34,040 nucleotides of DNA from Herpetosiphonaceae bacterium (GCA_013821605.1 JACDGP010000055.1:1-34040); one strand, 5' to 3'. Positions 8,707-18,127 are shown, counted from the stretch's first letter. Made by a program: numbers and translations. The notes: a model not told the origin generated them from the letters alone.

Positions 8707-10509
8707 TTATTGAGCCCAGATCGGCCACTGGTCATCTACGGAGTTGAAGGTCAACTGCGTGACACTCAAGCTCTTGTTATCTAGTTTGTAGATTTCGTAA
8801 TCGCCGTCACGGTTCGATTGGAAGGCGAGCTGTGTGCCATCTGGCGACCATGTCGGCGCGGCGTCATCGGCCAGGTCTGCCGTCAAGCGCCGCTCGCCTG
8901 TGCCATCGAGCTTCATGAGGTACACGTCGCCTGCGCCATTACGATCGGAGGTGAAGGCGATTTCTTTGCCGTCCGGCGACACGCGGGGGAAATAGTTATC
9001 GACATTGGGCGTGTTGGTTAGAGCACGAATATTAACGATGCTGGCTGCGATATAGCTATCACTTGGTGCATAGTTGTACTGCACGTCCGCACGATAAATC
9101 GCGAACTTACCATTGCAGTTGGCGGCGAAGACCAACCCCGTGCCATCAGGCAGCCAGGTGGGTGATTGATAATTGCAATTCTGCTGCTCAGGTGCTTGGG
9201 GCGGTGTATAGGCCCGGTCGGTGGCGAACGGCACGATGCTCATAGAGGTGATATTGCCACGCTGGACCGCTGCCGCGATTTGCGTCCCATCCGGCGAGAT
9301 GGCCGGATTGAATGCAAAGGTGCCGCCATATTGATCGGCGGTATGCTGGCGAACGTCGCTCGGGTTACTGAGGTCGATACTAAAGAGCTGGCGATGACCA
9401 CCATCACGCGTCGAATCGACAAGTAGGCGCTGGTCCGCCCCACCGGTAAAGGCGCGTCGCAGCGAGTAGGGAACCGTTTCGCTAGTGCCACTGGTCAACT
9501 GGCGCACATCCGAGCCGTCTGTGTTCATTGCAAAGCTTTCCCAGTGGTCGGACGAGGCGCGCTTGGAGGCAAAGGCGATTGGGGCATCCGGTTGTCCGGT
9601 CGTGAGCCAGGGCTGGCCCAAGTGGGGATAGCGCCACTGAAAGTAGTGCTGGCCCACATTGCCCATCTCGACACGGTAGGCGGCAGGATTCGAAGGTGTA
9701 TAGGTCACGACACGGCGCTCGTAGAGCTGGACAAAGATGGTCTTGCTCGCCCCGCCGACTTGGCCCTGTACCCAATAGGGATCAGTAATCGGATAGCCGA
9801 AGGCAAACAGGCCATCAACGGGCCCATTCTGAATGAAATCACGGAAGACTTGAGGCATATTATGACCGGTCACCGTGTTATAGGCGACGATTTTGGTCAG
9901 CTTGTCCGCGGCCAGTGCCGCATTTTGCGCCCGGTTGCCCAACTTATCGAGCGTTGTCCCGATCTGCTGGCCGGTCTTGTCGGGATCGCGATAGCTGTTG
10001 TCGACCGTAGCAACACCTTTAAATGAGGCGTAGGTCGGTGCGGCACCGTTTACATTGGCCGGATCGCCAGCGACCGGCACATCTGCCGGTTGGCGCTGGA
10101 GATTATCCTCGAAATCGATGCCATCACCGAGCTTGATACGGCCCGCTACCATTTCGACGGTCAATAGGCCGTTGGTGACAGCCCGTGGGCCGGTCAGAGA
10201 CGGGTTATTGATCTCCATACGGGCCTTGTCGAAATACTGGACCTGGCGCAGCCCGTTCGGCGCCTGGCGGTAATACTCTTTGTAATCGAACCAGGGGGCG
10301 GGACCCCAGGTATATGAGCGCGCGACCTGTCCGTTGGCGACGGCGCTGTCGCTGGCCTGCCATACGGTTTGAAAGGCAGGCATGGCGAAGCTAAAGCGAT
10401 CAGCCCAGGGAGCGGCGTGGGTGGGCATAGTACCCACCGTCATGACAATGCCGGCGAGTGCTGTCCCGAGCACGCGGCGCCAGCTTAGCCGTGAAACGAT
10501 TGGTTGCAT
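8707..10509 (-). CDS. Secreted protein with C-terminal PD40/TolB-like beta-propeller
   Basis: The start at 10509 has AAGGAGG eight bases upstream and gives a 600-residue protein with a signal peptide (MQPIVSRLSWRRVLG, then a hydrophobic stretch ending THAAPW). Upstream in-frame codons lack such a site. The N-terminal half contains VARSYTWGPAPWFDYKEYYR and VQYFDKARMEINNP, an arrangement seen in many secreted Chloroflexota proteins. The C-terminal half holds at least four PD40 repeats, such as SPDGKEIAFTSDRNGAGDVY, APTWSPDGTQLAFQSNRDGD and RVSPDG. These propellers usually bind peptides or proteins outside the membrane. It is not a classical TolB because there is no Tol-Pal context. Confidence 0.8.
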   Translation of the reverse strand: MQPIVSRLSWRRVLGTALAGIVMTVGTMPTHAAPWADRFSFAMPAFQTVWQASDSAVANGQVARSYTWGPAPWFDYKEYYRQAPNGLRQVQYFDKARMEINNPSLTGPRAVTNGLLTVEMVAGRIKLGDGIDFEDNLQRQPADVPVAGDPANVNGAAPTYASFKGVATVDNSYRDPDKTGQQIGTTLDKLGNRAQNAALAADKLTKIVAYNTVTGHNMPQVFRDFIQNGPVDGLFAFGYPITDPYWVQGQVGGASKTIFVQLYERRVVTYTPSNPAAYRVEMGNVGQHYFQWRYPHLGQPWLTTGQPDAPIAFASKRASSDHWESFAMNTDGSDVRQLTSGTSETVPYSLRRAFTGGADQRLLVDSTRDGGHRQLFSIDLSNPSDVRQHTADQYGGTFAFNPAISPDGTQIAAAVQRGNITSMSIVPFATDRAYTPPQAPEQQNCNYQSPTWLPDGTGLVFAANCNGKFAIYRADVQYNYAPSDSYIAASIVNIRALTNTPNVDNYFPRVSPDGKEIAFTSDRNGAGDVYLMKLDGTGERRLTADLADDAAPTWSPDGTQLAFQSNRDGDYEIYKLDNKSLSVTQLTFNSVDDQWPIWAQ

Positions 10510-10645
10510 ATCCGGTTCCTCCTTACGACTTTGTATGGGCTCAACTATACGCAGCCCGGAGCCGTTTGACGAGGATACCGGCGTGAAGATTGGGTTGGGA
10601 GCAGATGATAGCGTTATCAGGTTGCGTGCGAGTGGGCTTCGCCTC

Positions 10646-11854
10646 TTAAGCTTTACGAAAACGTGGATCGCTGGCGGGCAGCGCCGGTTCATGCAAACGC
10701 ATGGCATATACCCACGCCAGGACGACACAGCCCGCCCCAATGAGCAAAGGCGCCGGGGTACCAAGATATTGCAGCGCCGGGCCACAGACCAAGGGTCCGG
10801 CCACTCTGGCTAGCGCAGCGGCAGACTGCGAAAGCCCGATGATCCAGCCAAAATCGCGCTGTGGACTTTCACGCGAGATCAAGCTGTTAAGGGTTGGCGT
10901 CAGCACACTAGCACCGATCCCTAAGGGCAATACGGTCAAGAGCAGCAATGGCCAGCGCGTCACGAATGCTGTCATGGCGAGTCCAGCGCCAACAAGCAGC
11001 AGACAGCTCTGGACTAACCGGCGCTCGCCGAAACGACGAACTAGTGGCCCGATGGCACCGCCTTGTACCAGCACTGCCAGCACGCCCACATATGCGAGCA
11101 AGAGGCCGTTCTGTTTGGGGCCCCAACCAAAGCGCCGCTCACCAAACAACGAGAAAATGCTTTGGAAGCCCGCCTGAGAAAAGGTGAAGACAAAAAAGAC
11201 GATCAGCAGCAAGCCAAGCTGCTCGATGCCGAATGCTTGTTTAACGCCGGCCATATCGATCAAGCGGGGCTGGCGCACCTGCTTGCGTAGTTCAGCGGTA
11301 CGGGACTCGGGCAACAAAAAGATCGTGAGCAGCAACGATAGCAATGAGAGCGCAGCCGCCGCGAAAGCCGCACGACCATAATGGCCACCCTGACTTAGCA
11401 GGCCACCAATCGCAGGTCCAAGAATAAAGCCTAGCCCAAAGGCCGCACCGATCAGCCCGAAGGCCTTCGCACGGTCTTTTTCTTCGGTCACATCACTGAT
11501 GTAGGCTTGCGCTGTCGAAATATTGCCACCCGAAATGCCATCCAGCAAGCGGGCAATGAACAAGACTGGCAACGAGCCTGCAACACCCAGCAACAAGTAG
11601 GAAAGCACCGTACCGACCTGGCTGATAATCAAAATAGGACGGCGCCCATAGCGGTCGGACAACGCACCAAAATAGGGTGTTACGAGGAACTGGGCCAAGG
11701 AGTACGAGCCGGCCAGGATACCGATCGTTGCAGGCTTGGCGCGGAAGACTTCGGCATACAAGGGCAAGAGTGGAAGGATAATACCGAAGCCCATCAAACC
11801 AACAAAAATAATCAGGAAGATGGGCAGCAGCGGTGAGCGTAACCCCTTTTGCAT
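10646..11854 (-). CDS. Major facilitator superfamily transporter (drug-exporter type)
   Basis: This 402-residue protein has twelve predicted membrane helices in two halves. The MFS signature GALSDRYGRRPILI lies in the loop between helices 2 and 3, and helix 5 carries a motif-C-like segment (LGFILGPAIGGLL). That motif is typical of proton-driven drug exporters of the TetA/DHA1 type, so export of a small molecule is likely. The start at 11854 (MQKGLRS) is preferred because AAAGG lies six bases before it. Upstream codons in the same frame have no ribosome site. The substrate cannot be judged from the sequence. Confidence 0.85.
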   Translation of the reverse strand: MQKGLRSPLLPIFLIIFVGLMGFGIILPLLPLYAEVFRAKPATIGILAGSYSLAQFLVTPYFGALSDRYGRRPILIISQVGTVLSYLLLGVAGSLPVLFIARLLDGISGGNISTAQAYISDVTEEKDRAKAFGLIGAAFGLGFILGPAIGGLLSQGGHYGRAAFAAAALSLLSLLLTIFLLPESRTAELRKQVRQPRLIDMAGVKQAFGIEQLGLLLIVFFVFTFSQAGFQSIFSLFGERRFGWGPKQNGLLLAYVGVLAVLVQGGAIGPLVRRFGERRLVQSCLLLVGAGLAMTAFVTRWPLLLLTVLPLGIGASVLTPTLNSLISRESPQRDFGWIIGLSQSAAALARVAGPLVCGPALQYLGTPAPLLIGAGCVVLAWVYAMRLHEPALPASDPRFRKA

Positions 11855-11905
11855 ACACGACCTTTGTGATATTCTTAACAAAGATCAGTGTACCACGGCT
11901 TCGAA

Positions 11906-11927
11906 GGAGCGCTTCGAGTAGCGCTCC
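11906..11927 (-). terminator. Hairpin after the YflT-like gene
   Basis: GGAGCGCT (11906-11913) and AGCGCTCC (11920-11927) form an 8-bp stem with a six-base loop. It lies between the stop of the YflT-like gene and the start of the MFS gene, both on the minus strand. Confidence 0.45.
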
Positions 11928-11951
11928 CAACTTGAGCTATGCTGTGCTCGC

Positions 11952-12878
11952 CTAGACGCCTTCCAACGCCTGGTAGATCGGTTTTTCTGCCTCGGCCTCC
12001 TCGTCCGGGTTTTCCATCGCTCCACCAAACTGCTCACCGACCGTCAAATCACGCTCACGGGGTGGCGGGTTGGCCCCGGTCTCCGTGCTGGCGATGGTGC
12101 TAACGGGCATGCCTATCAGTGGTTCTGTAATTTCTTGGAGATCGGGTGTTGGATAACCATCACCACTGCGTTGGTAGCTGCTGCCATGGGTCGTATAGGT
12201 CCGTACACGTGGTCGCGGGCCGGTAGCAACCCCTTGCTCCTGCTGCACGCCCTCCACTGCGATGCTGGTAGTTGCACCCGCCTGTGGCGTGGTAGCTCCG
12301 GTGTCATCATCACCCGGTCGTAGCGTCGCGATCCCGGTGGGCTTGGTCGCCGCAACTTCAGCCGAACTCGCCAAGGGCACATTTGTCGCAGGAGATGGTA
12401 CGTCCTCGGATGTACTCTCTGCCGGGTGTTGCGTGAGTTCACGAGATACAGCAGCGGTCGCAGGCTTATCAACCGCATCTGCCTCCTGCACCGCGGCCTC
12501 GGTTGGATCAATCGTTTGGCTTGGCTGTCGGGCAGCCAGATCGAGCGCGCCATAGCGTTGCAGCAAGGCCTGGAGTTGGCCAACCTGGGACTCTTCGGCT
12601 TGCACGGTGACCACCACACCGCTATAATTTAACTGGCTAGCATACTCCTCCGCATTCCAGCCGCTGGTCGCACCTTGATCAAGCATCTGCCGCACACCAC
12701 TCCCATCCGTCCCTATATCGATCAGCAAAGGATCATTTGAGCTAGCGCTGGCCGCACGGATTTCGCCGCGCAGTGCCACGCCAATCTGGGCGTTGCTATA
12801 GCCAAGCGGAATCAAGGCATTCACTGCTGCTTCCGCCGCCTCTTGCGTTTCGAATAAGCCCACCACTGTTTTGGTCAT
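11952..12878 (-). CDS. YflT-like general stress protein with long acidic tail
   Basis: The first 125 or so residues of this 308-residue protein match the small alpha-beta fold of heat-induced YflT-type proteins: MTKTVVGLFETQEAAEAAV, a GYSNAQIGVAL strand, then VVVTVQAEESQVGQLQALLQ before a closing YGALDLA. The rest is low complexity, rich in Ala, Thr, Pro and Glu, with a conserved-looking end that includes DLTVGEQFGGAMENPDEEAE. GGAGG lies five bases before the ATG. It sits downstream of a receiver-kinase gene on the same strand with a 55-base gap. The molecular function of this family is not established. Confidence 0.65.
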   Translation of the reverse strand: MTKTVVGLFETQEAAEAAVNALIPLGYSNAQIGVALRGEIRAASASSNDPLLIDIGTDGSGVRQMLDQGATSGWNAEEYASQLNYSGVVVTVQAEESQVGQLQALLQRYGALDLAARQPSQTIDPTEAAVQEADAVDKPATAAVSRELTQHPAESTSEDVPSPATNVPLASSAEVAATKPTGIATLRPGDDDTGATTPQAGATTSIAVEGVQQEQGVATGPRPRVRTYTTHGSSYQRSGDGYPTPDLQEITEPLIGMPVSTIASTETGANPPPRERDLTVGEQFGGAMENPDEEAEAEKPIYQALEGV

Positions 12879-12933
12879 GCTTGCCTCCGCTATCTACAGC
12901 TCCTGCGTAGCAATGCACATGCCGACACTGTCG

Positions 12934-14022
12934 CTACGCGGATGGCACAGCAACGGGCACCTGTACCGCTACACTTGTGCCCGCGTCATCGCTTTGCCAA
13001 GTTACACTGCCACCCAGATTCTGTACTAGCTCGGTGACCGTGATGCGACCACGCCCCACCGGTGCCTGGGCAACCATCCCGACCCCATCATCCGCAATTT
13101 GTAAGCGAAAGCCAGTGGGAGCAAGCGTATACTCAATCGTAATCTTGCCAAAACGCTGGTTCGGAAAGGCGTGTTTGAAGCAATTAGTGACTAATTCGTT
13201 GATGACCATCGCCAAGGGCGAAGCATAGACCAGGGGCAGCTCAACCGGGCCCCCCCCAAGTGTCACTGGCAAGCGTTTGCGCGGGCTATAAATGCTCTTG
13301 ACGGCGCTCGCAATCGTTTCGATTAGCACATCGACGCGGACTGGGTCATTTTGGAGTGCTTCAGATACTTCATAGACCAGTGCTGCACCACGCACGCGAC
13401 CGAGGATGCGCTGGACGACCTCGCGACTTGCTCCCGGCGGTGTGCGGCGGAACTCGGACTCGATCACGCCACATAGGGCTTGCAGATGAGTCGTCACATT
13501 ATGTAAAAGCTCCCGTCGCAACAAGCCTTCGTTGCTGGAGACCGTTTGCGCCACGCCGAGATCATGCTGGGTCAGCTGCAGCATACGGTGCAGTCCTTCA
13601 TTCTCGTCAACCAGTGCGCGCCTTTGCTCCCCACGTTGTAACAAACGACTCACACGGGCCAGCAGTTCAGCCGGGACGAATGGCTTTGTTAGGTAATCAT
13701 CGGCCCCATAGTTAAGCCCTTGCACCACACCTTGTTCTTGCTGGTTCGCAGTCAACATAATGACCGGTAGCTGTGAGCCGTCAACTTCCCGCAATTGCCG
13801 GCAAACTTCAAAACCATCGATACCTGGTAGGCGCAGGTCCAACAGCATTAAATCGACCGAATGGTCAGCCACGTAGCGTAGCGCCGCCTCACCTGATCCG
13901 ACAAGGATCGGCTGGTAGTCGGCGCGTGACAACAGATCCTCAAGCATCTGCTGGATATCGGCATCATCTTCCACGGTCAATATCAGCGGTCGCATATGGG
14001 AGGGCAATGCACGTTCGAGCAT
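12934..14022 (-). CDS. Receiver domain-histidine kinase hybrid (HisKA_2-type)
   Basis: From the ATG at 14022 the protein has 362 residues. It opens with a CheY-like receiver: acidic pair VEDDAD, phospho-acceptor Asp62 in LLDLRLPG, and Lys113 in YLTKPF. A short linker helix leads to a dimerisation segment (ELLHNVTTHLQAL) whose His174 is the likely phosphorylated residue, resembling HisKA_2. An HATPase domain with NELVTNCFKHAF and DDGVGM boxes completes it. There is no sensor domain or membrane helix, so it is a cytoplasmic relay protein. A GTG at 14046 and an ATG at 13995 are alternative starts. It probably shares a transcript with the YflT-like gene downstream. Confidence 0.85.
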   Translation of the reverse strand: MLERALPSHMRPLILTVEDDADIQQMLEDLLSRADYQPILVGSGEAALRYVADHSVDLMLLDLRLPGIDGFEVCRQLREVDGSQLPVIMLTANQQEQGVVQGLNYGADDYLTKPFVPAELLARVSRLLQRGEQRRALVDENEGLHRMLQLTQHDLGVAQTVSSNEGLLRRELLHNVTTHLQALCGVIESEFRRTPPGASREVVQRILGRVRGAALVYEVSEALQNDPVRVDVLIETIASAVKSIYSPRKRLPVTLGGGPVELPLVYASPLAMVINELVTNCFKHAFPNQRFGKITIEYTLAPTGFRLQIADDGVGMVAQAPVGRGRITVTELVQNLGGSVTWQSDDAGTSVAVQVPVAVPSA

Positions 14023-14314
14023 AAAAGTTCCATCAACGCGAATCACAAGAGCTCATCAGAAACATATACGTTCCACTAGAATCAAGCAATGCCTATGCCA
14101 GAAGAGTGTATATTGTGCGCAATGTCGTGAGCGGCATGATGGCATGATCAAGATCGCTTCGTAGGATGGCAACGGCGCGATCTTTCACAAGCGGTTGCCC
14201 CTCATGAACGAACGCGGTACACTCAATGATAGCATCCCTGCCAGGTGCCGCGCCGCTTGGCAGTCGAGGCTAGTGTCTGTCTGCACACGATTGCCGAAAA
14301 CGGGAGGGCCGCGC

Positions 14315-16408
14315 ATGGCTATGCGCCTAGCTGATCGCCTTCGGGCGGCACGTCAGCTCCATTTTGTAGGCCGTACTGCCGAACAATCACTCTTTCACTC
14401 CCTAGTCAAGGCGACGGATCTACCCTTTTGCATACTCTATATTTACGGTCCCGGTGGTGTGGGCAAAACAACGTTGCTACAGACCTTCGCCGGCATCTGC
14501 GCACAAGCAACGGTTCCCGTCACCTATCTTGATGCGCGCGACGTCGAACCGGCCCCAGCTGCCTTTCTGCGCGCCCTGAGCGTTGCGCGGGGACTCGAAC
14601 CGAGCAGTTCGGCACTCCCGCTCCTCGCCAGCCAAGGTGAGCGCGAGGTATTGCTGATCGATACCTATGAGGCATTGCACAGTCTCGAGGGCTGGCTGCG
14701 CGATCACTTCTTGCCCCAACTCTCTGAGCAGGTCCTGGTGGTGTTAGCGGGGCGCATGCCACCGACGACAGCCTGGCGTAGCGATCCCGGTTGGTGCAGC
14801 CAAATTCATCTCTTGCCCTTGCGCAATCTACGTCCCGACGAAGGTCGCACCTTTCTTGAACAGCGCGCGCTGCCACCAGATCAGCATGCCGCAATCCTGG
14901 ATTGGACGCATGGTCATCCCCTTGCCCTGTCACTGGTTGCCGATCTCTTTGCTCAGCGTGGGGTGCTGCACTTCCGGCCCGATGATGTTCCTGATGTCGT
15001 CAAAACGTTGCTCGAAGCACTGGTACAACAGGTGCCCGGCCCGGCCCATCGCGCGGCACTCGAGGCCTGTGCCTTGGTGCGTTTAATGACTGAGCCGCTG
15101 CTGGGCGAAATGCTGGCGCTGCCGGATGCGCATAGCTTATTCGAATGGCTACGCGGGCTTTCCTTTATTGAGGCCGGCGGGCGTGGCCTCTTTCCTCATG
15201 ATCTCACACGCGAAGCACTGGTCGCCGACGTGCGTTGGCGTAACCCCGATTGGTACCGCGAACTGCACCTCCGCGCCCGCGGCTACTATGCCCGGTCTGC
15301 GCGGGTGCGGAGTGGCTATGACCAACAACAGGTGCTCTTTGATTATGTCTTTCTGCACCGTGACAGCGCAGTCGTCCGTCCACTATTTGTGTGGCAAGAT
15401 AACGGCACGATCCGGCCCGGCGGCCTACAGCCCACCGACCTTCCCACCCTGCGGGTGGCGGTTGCGCGTCATGAAGGGGCTGCGTCGGCAGCCATTGCCG
15501 ATTACTGGCTCAACCGCCAACCACACAACGTAATCGTATTTCGGGATGACGCTCAAGCTATCGTCGGCCTGATCATCATGGTCGACCTTGACCAGACGAA
15601 CGACATCGATTGCACCTATGATCCTGGCGTCGCAGCTGCCGTTGCTTACCTAGCGCAACATGCGCCGTTGCGCGCGGGGGAGCGCGCCATCATGTTTCGC
15701 TTCTGGCTAGCGACCGAGAGCTACCAACAGGTCGGGCCGATTCAAAGTCTGATCTTTGTACGGATCGCTCAACAGTATTTAAACACCCCCGGGCTGGCCT
15801 TTTCCTGTGTACCGTGTGCCGTCCCAGACATATGGGCAGCTGGCTTTGCCTACGCCGACCTTCACCTTGTGCCGGCGGCCGGGTTCACCGTCGCACAACG
15901 GCAGTATGCGGTTTACGGCCACGATTGGCGCGTCTTGCCGATGACTGCTTGGCTTGATCGCCTCGCAGAGCGCGAGCTTTCGACTGCCCCACTGGTGCAA
16001 CCACCCCCGCAGAGTGCGCCACTGGTTGTCTTAAGTGAGCCTGAGTTTTTAGCGGCGGTCCGTGCCGCCTTACATGCGATCGCGAGTCCTGCCGGCTTGC
16101 GCACCAACCCCTTGCTCCACTCGCGCCTCGTCATGGAACACACCCTGACCCACAGCAGTGAAACCGCGCGCGTTACTCGCTTACAAGCCGTGATCGAGCA
16201 CGCAATCGCCAGTTTACAGTCTACGCCTCGCGATGCCAAATTGTATCGTGCTATCTATCACACCTACCTGCATCCAGCTACCACCCAGGAACGTGCCGCC
16301 GAGTTGGTCGATGTACCTTTTAGCAGCTACCGTCGCCATCTGAAAGCTGGCGTCGATCGTATCAGTACGCTCGTATGGCAATGGGAGCTGGATGGGCGCG
16401 AAACGTGA
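14315..16408 (+). CDS. STAND-type ATPase with acetyltransferase-like and winged-helix regions
   Basis: The start at 14315 has GGGAGG seven bases upstream and gives 697 residues. The in-frame codon at 14195 would add 40 residues that look non-coding. The order is: RLADRLRAARQLHFVGR leader, Walker A GPGGVGKTT (45-53), Walker B-like EVLLIDTYEAL (111-121) and a HPLALSLVADL segment typical of STAND NTPases (201-211). A region at about 369-545 starts with GLQPTDLPTLRVAVARHEGA and includes VGLIIMVDL, reading like a GNAT fold. The last 70 residues resemble a helix-turn-helix (ERAAELVDVPFSSYRRHLK). This points to an ATP-dependent signalling switch with DNA-binding output. The GNAT call is inference from pattern. 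Confidence 0.75.
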   Translation: MAMRLADRLRAARQLHFVGRTAEQSLFHSLVKATDLPFCILYIYGPGGVGKTTLLQTFAGICAQATVPVTYLDARDVEPAPAAFLRALSVARGLEPSSSALPLLASQGEREVLLIDTYEALHSLEGWLRDHFLPQLSEQVLVVLAGRMPPTTAWRSDPGWCSQIHLLPLRNLRPDEGRTFLEQRALPPDQHAAILDWTHGHPLALSLVADLFAQRGVLHFRPDDVPDVVKTLLEALVQQVPGPAHRAALEACALVRLMTEPLLGEMLALPDAHSLFEWLRGLSFIEAGGRGLFPHDLTREALVADVRWRNPDWYRELHLRARGYYARSARVRSGYDQQQVLFDYVFLHRDSAVVRPLFVWQDNGTIRPGGLQPTDLPTLRVAVARHEGAASAAIADYWLNRQPHNVIVFRDDAQAIVGLIIMVDLDQTNDIDCTYDPGVAAAVAYLAQHAPLRAGERAIMFRFWLATESYQQVGPIQSLIFVRIAQQYLNTPGLAFSCVPCAVPDIWAAGFAYADLHLVPAAGFTVAQRQYAVYGHDWRVLPMTAWLDRLAERELSTAPLVQPPPQSAPLVVLSEPEFLAAVRAALHAIASPAGLRTNPLLHSRLVMEHTLTHSSETARVTRLQAVIEHAIASLQSTPRDAKLYRAIYHTYLHPATTQERAAELVDVPFSSYRRHLKAGVDRISTLVWQWELDGRET

Positions 16409-16570
16409 GCAGAAAGTGAGCAGCTTTTGGGCTGGTAGCTGACCAACGGTTTCCGCCAAAGTACACTATACTACAGCTATCGTTCATGACGACCGTACTC
16501 CTTTCTGGCTCGCCCGGTGCGTGTGCCGCGCCGCGTCAAGGACGACGCTTCCAGCAGCTGTGATCTCGTT

Positions 16571-16591
16571 GAGGAGGTGCCTATGGATTAA
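16571..16591 (+). promoter_or_regulatory. Two-codon upstream ORF with strong ribosome site
   Basis: GAGGAGGT at 16571-16578 is followed by ATG GAT TAA at 16583-16591, which would encode only Met-Asp. It lies 44 bases ahead of the DUF4331 start. It may be a leader that holds ribosomes or protects the message, or it may be chance. Confidence 0.35.
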
Positions 16592-16635
16592 CCGTCCGCT
16601 GCCGGTCTCGTCCGTTCATGAAAGGAATCGGAACC

Positions 16636-18087
16636 ATGCGTAAGCTCACACTGGCAACGTTCACCTTGATGGCTTTGTTCGCCCTGGTCGTTGGTAGCGC
16701 ACCCCGTCAGGCGAAAGCATCCTCCCATCGCGAGGCACCATTCATTGCTACGGACCCTGAGGCGGACGCCTCCGATCTGTATGCGTTCGTTAGTCCCGAC
16801 AAGCCCGATACGGTTACCTTCGTCGCTGACTATGTCCCACTGCAAGATGCAGCGGGCGGTCCCAACTTTTATAAGTTCGGCGATGATGTGCTGTATGAGA
16901 TCAACATCGACAATGTCGGTGATGCGAAAGATCATATAAACTTCCAATGGCGCTTCAGCAGCCGGCTCAACCCCAAGAATCCGGCGGGCGGCAACACCTT
17001 CCTGTATAACACAGGGCCCATCAACAGCTTGGATGACCCCAACCTCAATCGCCAGGAGTTCTACTCGCTCTCAATGCTCAACTACCAGCAAACGAAGGAT
17101 CCTGATCGCAAGGGCACAGTGATCAAGGATAACTTGCGAGTGGCCCCCGCCAATGTTGGCCCTGTCTCATATCCCAACGGGTATGAGAAAGTCGCGAAGG
17201 AAGCGATCTATAATGTAGGTAACGGCATGAAGGCCTTCGCCGGCCCGCGTGACGATCCCTTCTTTGCTGATCTGGGCGGTGCCTTTGACCTGCTCAGCGG
17301 CATTCACGGCTCGGACTTCCTCAAGAATAAAAACGTGCATTCGCTGGTCCTGCAGGTGCCGATCAGCATGCTGAAAGGTCCCAACGACTCGATCATAGGT
17401 GTGCGCACCACCTCCTACCGCCACAGCTTCAGCGTCCTCCGGCCGATCCAGGGGAATCCCGGCACCATTAGCAACTTGGGCAGCGCCGCTCATATCTCCG
17501 AAGGACCGGTAACATCACCCCGCACGAGCACCGGACCCTGGGTCCAAATCTCGCGCCTCGACAACCCGCTCGTCAACGAGGTCGTGATCCCGCTGCAGGA
17601 TAAGAACCGCTTCAACGGCTCCCTGCCCATCAATGACACGCAGTTCCTTTCCTACGTCCTGAATCCGGAAATTGCTGGATTGGAGCACGCCATCCTCGGA
17701 CTGAACGTGCCGCCAAATCCGCGCAATGACCTCGTCACCATCTTCCTGACTGGCCTTCCCGGCCTCAATCAGCCTGCCAATGTAGTACCCTCGTCACAAC
17801 TGCGGCTGAACATGGACATTCCGCCTTCGGCCACCCCGAACCGGCTGGGTGTACTCGGTGGTGATAATGCCGGCTATCCCAACGGACGCCGCCTCACCGA
17901 CGACGCCATCGACATCTCGTTGCAAGCTGCCGCCGGTGCGACACCCTTGACCCCCGACTACAACGTACCACCCAACAACACGGTCGGGGATATGGTCGAC
18001 AACAACGACGTGTCGTTCCTGAACAGCTTCCCGTATGCGGCTATGCCGCATGACTACCGCATGACGGAGTTTCACCCCGCACCATAA
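16636..18087 (+). CDS. Secreted DUF4331 family protein
   Basis: From the ATG at 16636 (AAAGGA nine bases upstream) the protein has 483 residues. It starts with a signal peptide, a hydrophobic stretch and a likely cut after QAKA. The mature N-terminus SSHREAPFIATDPEADASDL is the hallmark of DUF4331. Later conserved features are FQWRF, the long Asn/Pro-rich middle and the closing LNSFPYAAMPHDYRM segment. Family members are exported and of unknown activity. The gene is followed in the same direction by a TPR gene and a NicO transporter gene, which suggests an envelope process involving metal transport. Confidence 0.9.
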   Translation: MRKLTLATFTLMALFALVVGSAPRQAKASSHREAPFIATDPEADASDLYAFVSPDKPDTVTFVADYVPLQDAAGGPNFYKFGDDVLYEINIDNVGDAKDHINFQWRFSSRLNPKNPAGGNTFLYNTGPINSLDDPNLNRQEFYSLSMLNYQQTKDPDRKGTVIKDNLRVAPANVGPVSYPNGYEKVAKEAIYNVGNGMKAFAGPRDDPFFADLGGAFDLLSGIHGSDFLKNKNVHSLVLQVPISMLKGPNDSIIGVRTTSYRHSFSVLRPIQGNPGTISNLGSAAHISEGPVTSPRTSTGPWVQISRLDNPLVNEVVIPLQDKNRFNGSLPINDTQFLSYVLNPEIAGLEHAILGLNVPPNPRNDLVTIFLTGLPGLNQPANVVPSSQLRLNMDIPPSATPNRLGVLGGDNAGYPNGRRLTDDAIDISLQAAAGATPLTPDYNVPPNNTVGDMVDNNDVSFLNSFPYAAMPHDYRMTEFHPAP

Positions 18088-18105
18088 AACTGACGGAACG
18101 ATCAC

Positions 18106-18127
18106 GGGGCGCACGCGTGTGCGCCCC
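18106..18127 (+). promoter_or_regulatory. Intercistronic 9-bp hairpin before the TPR gene
   Basis: GGGGCGCAC (18106-18114) pairs exactly with GTGCGCCCC (18119-18127) around a GCGT loop, 18 bases after the DUF4331 stop and just before the ribosome site of the TPR gene. No T-run follows, so a full terminator is unlikely. It may trim or stabilise the upstream message and lower expression of the downstream genes. Confidence 0.5.

Noticed and set aside
10606-10619. Short palindrome TGATA-GCGT-TATCA after the MFS gene
   Set aside because: Only a 5-bp stem with no T-run; too weak to call a terminator or operator.
14195-14314. Longer N-terminus for the STAND ATPase
   Set aside because: No ribosome site at 14195, and the 40 added residues do not resemble the family, whose N-terminus fits the start at 14315.
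16467-16472. TATACT as a -10 box for the DUF4331 gene
   Set aside because: No acceptable -35 at the right distance, so the promoter is not supported by sequence alone.
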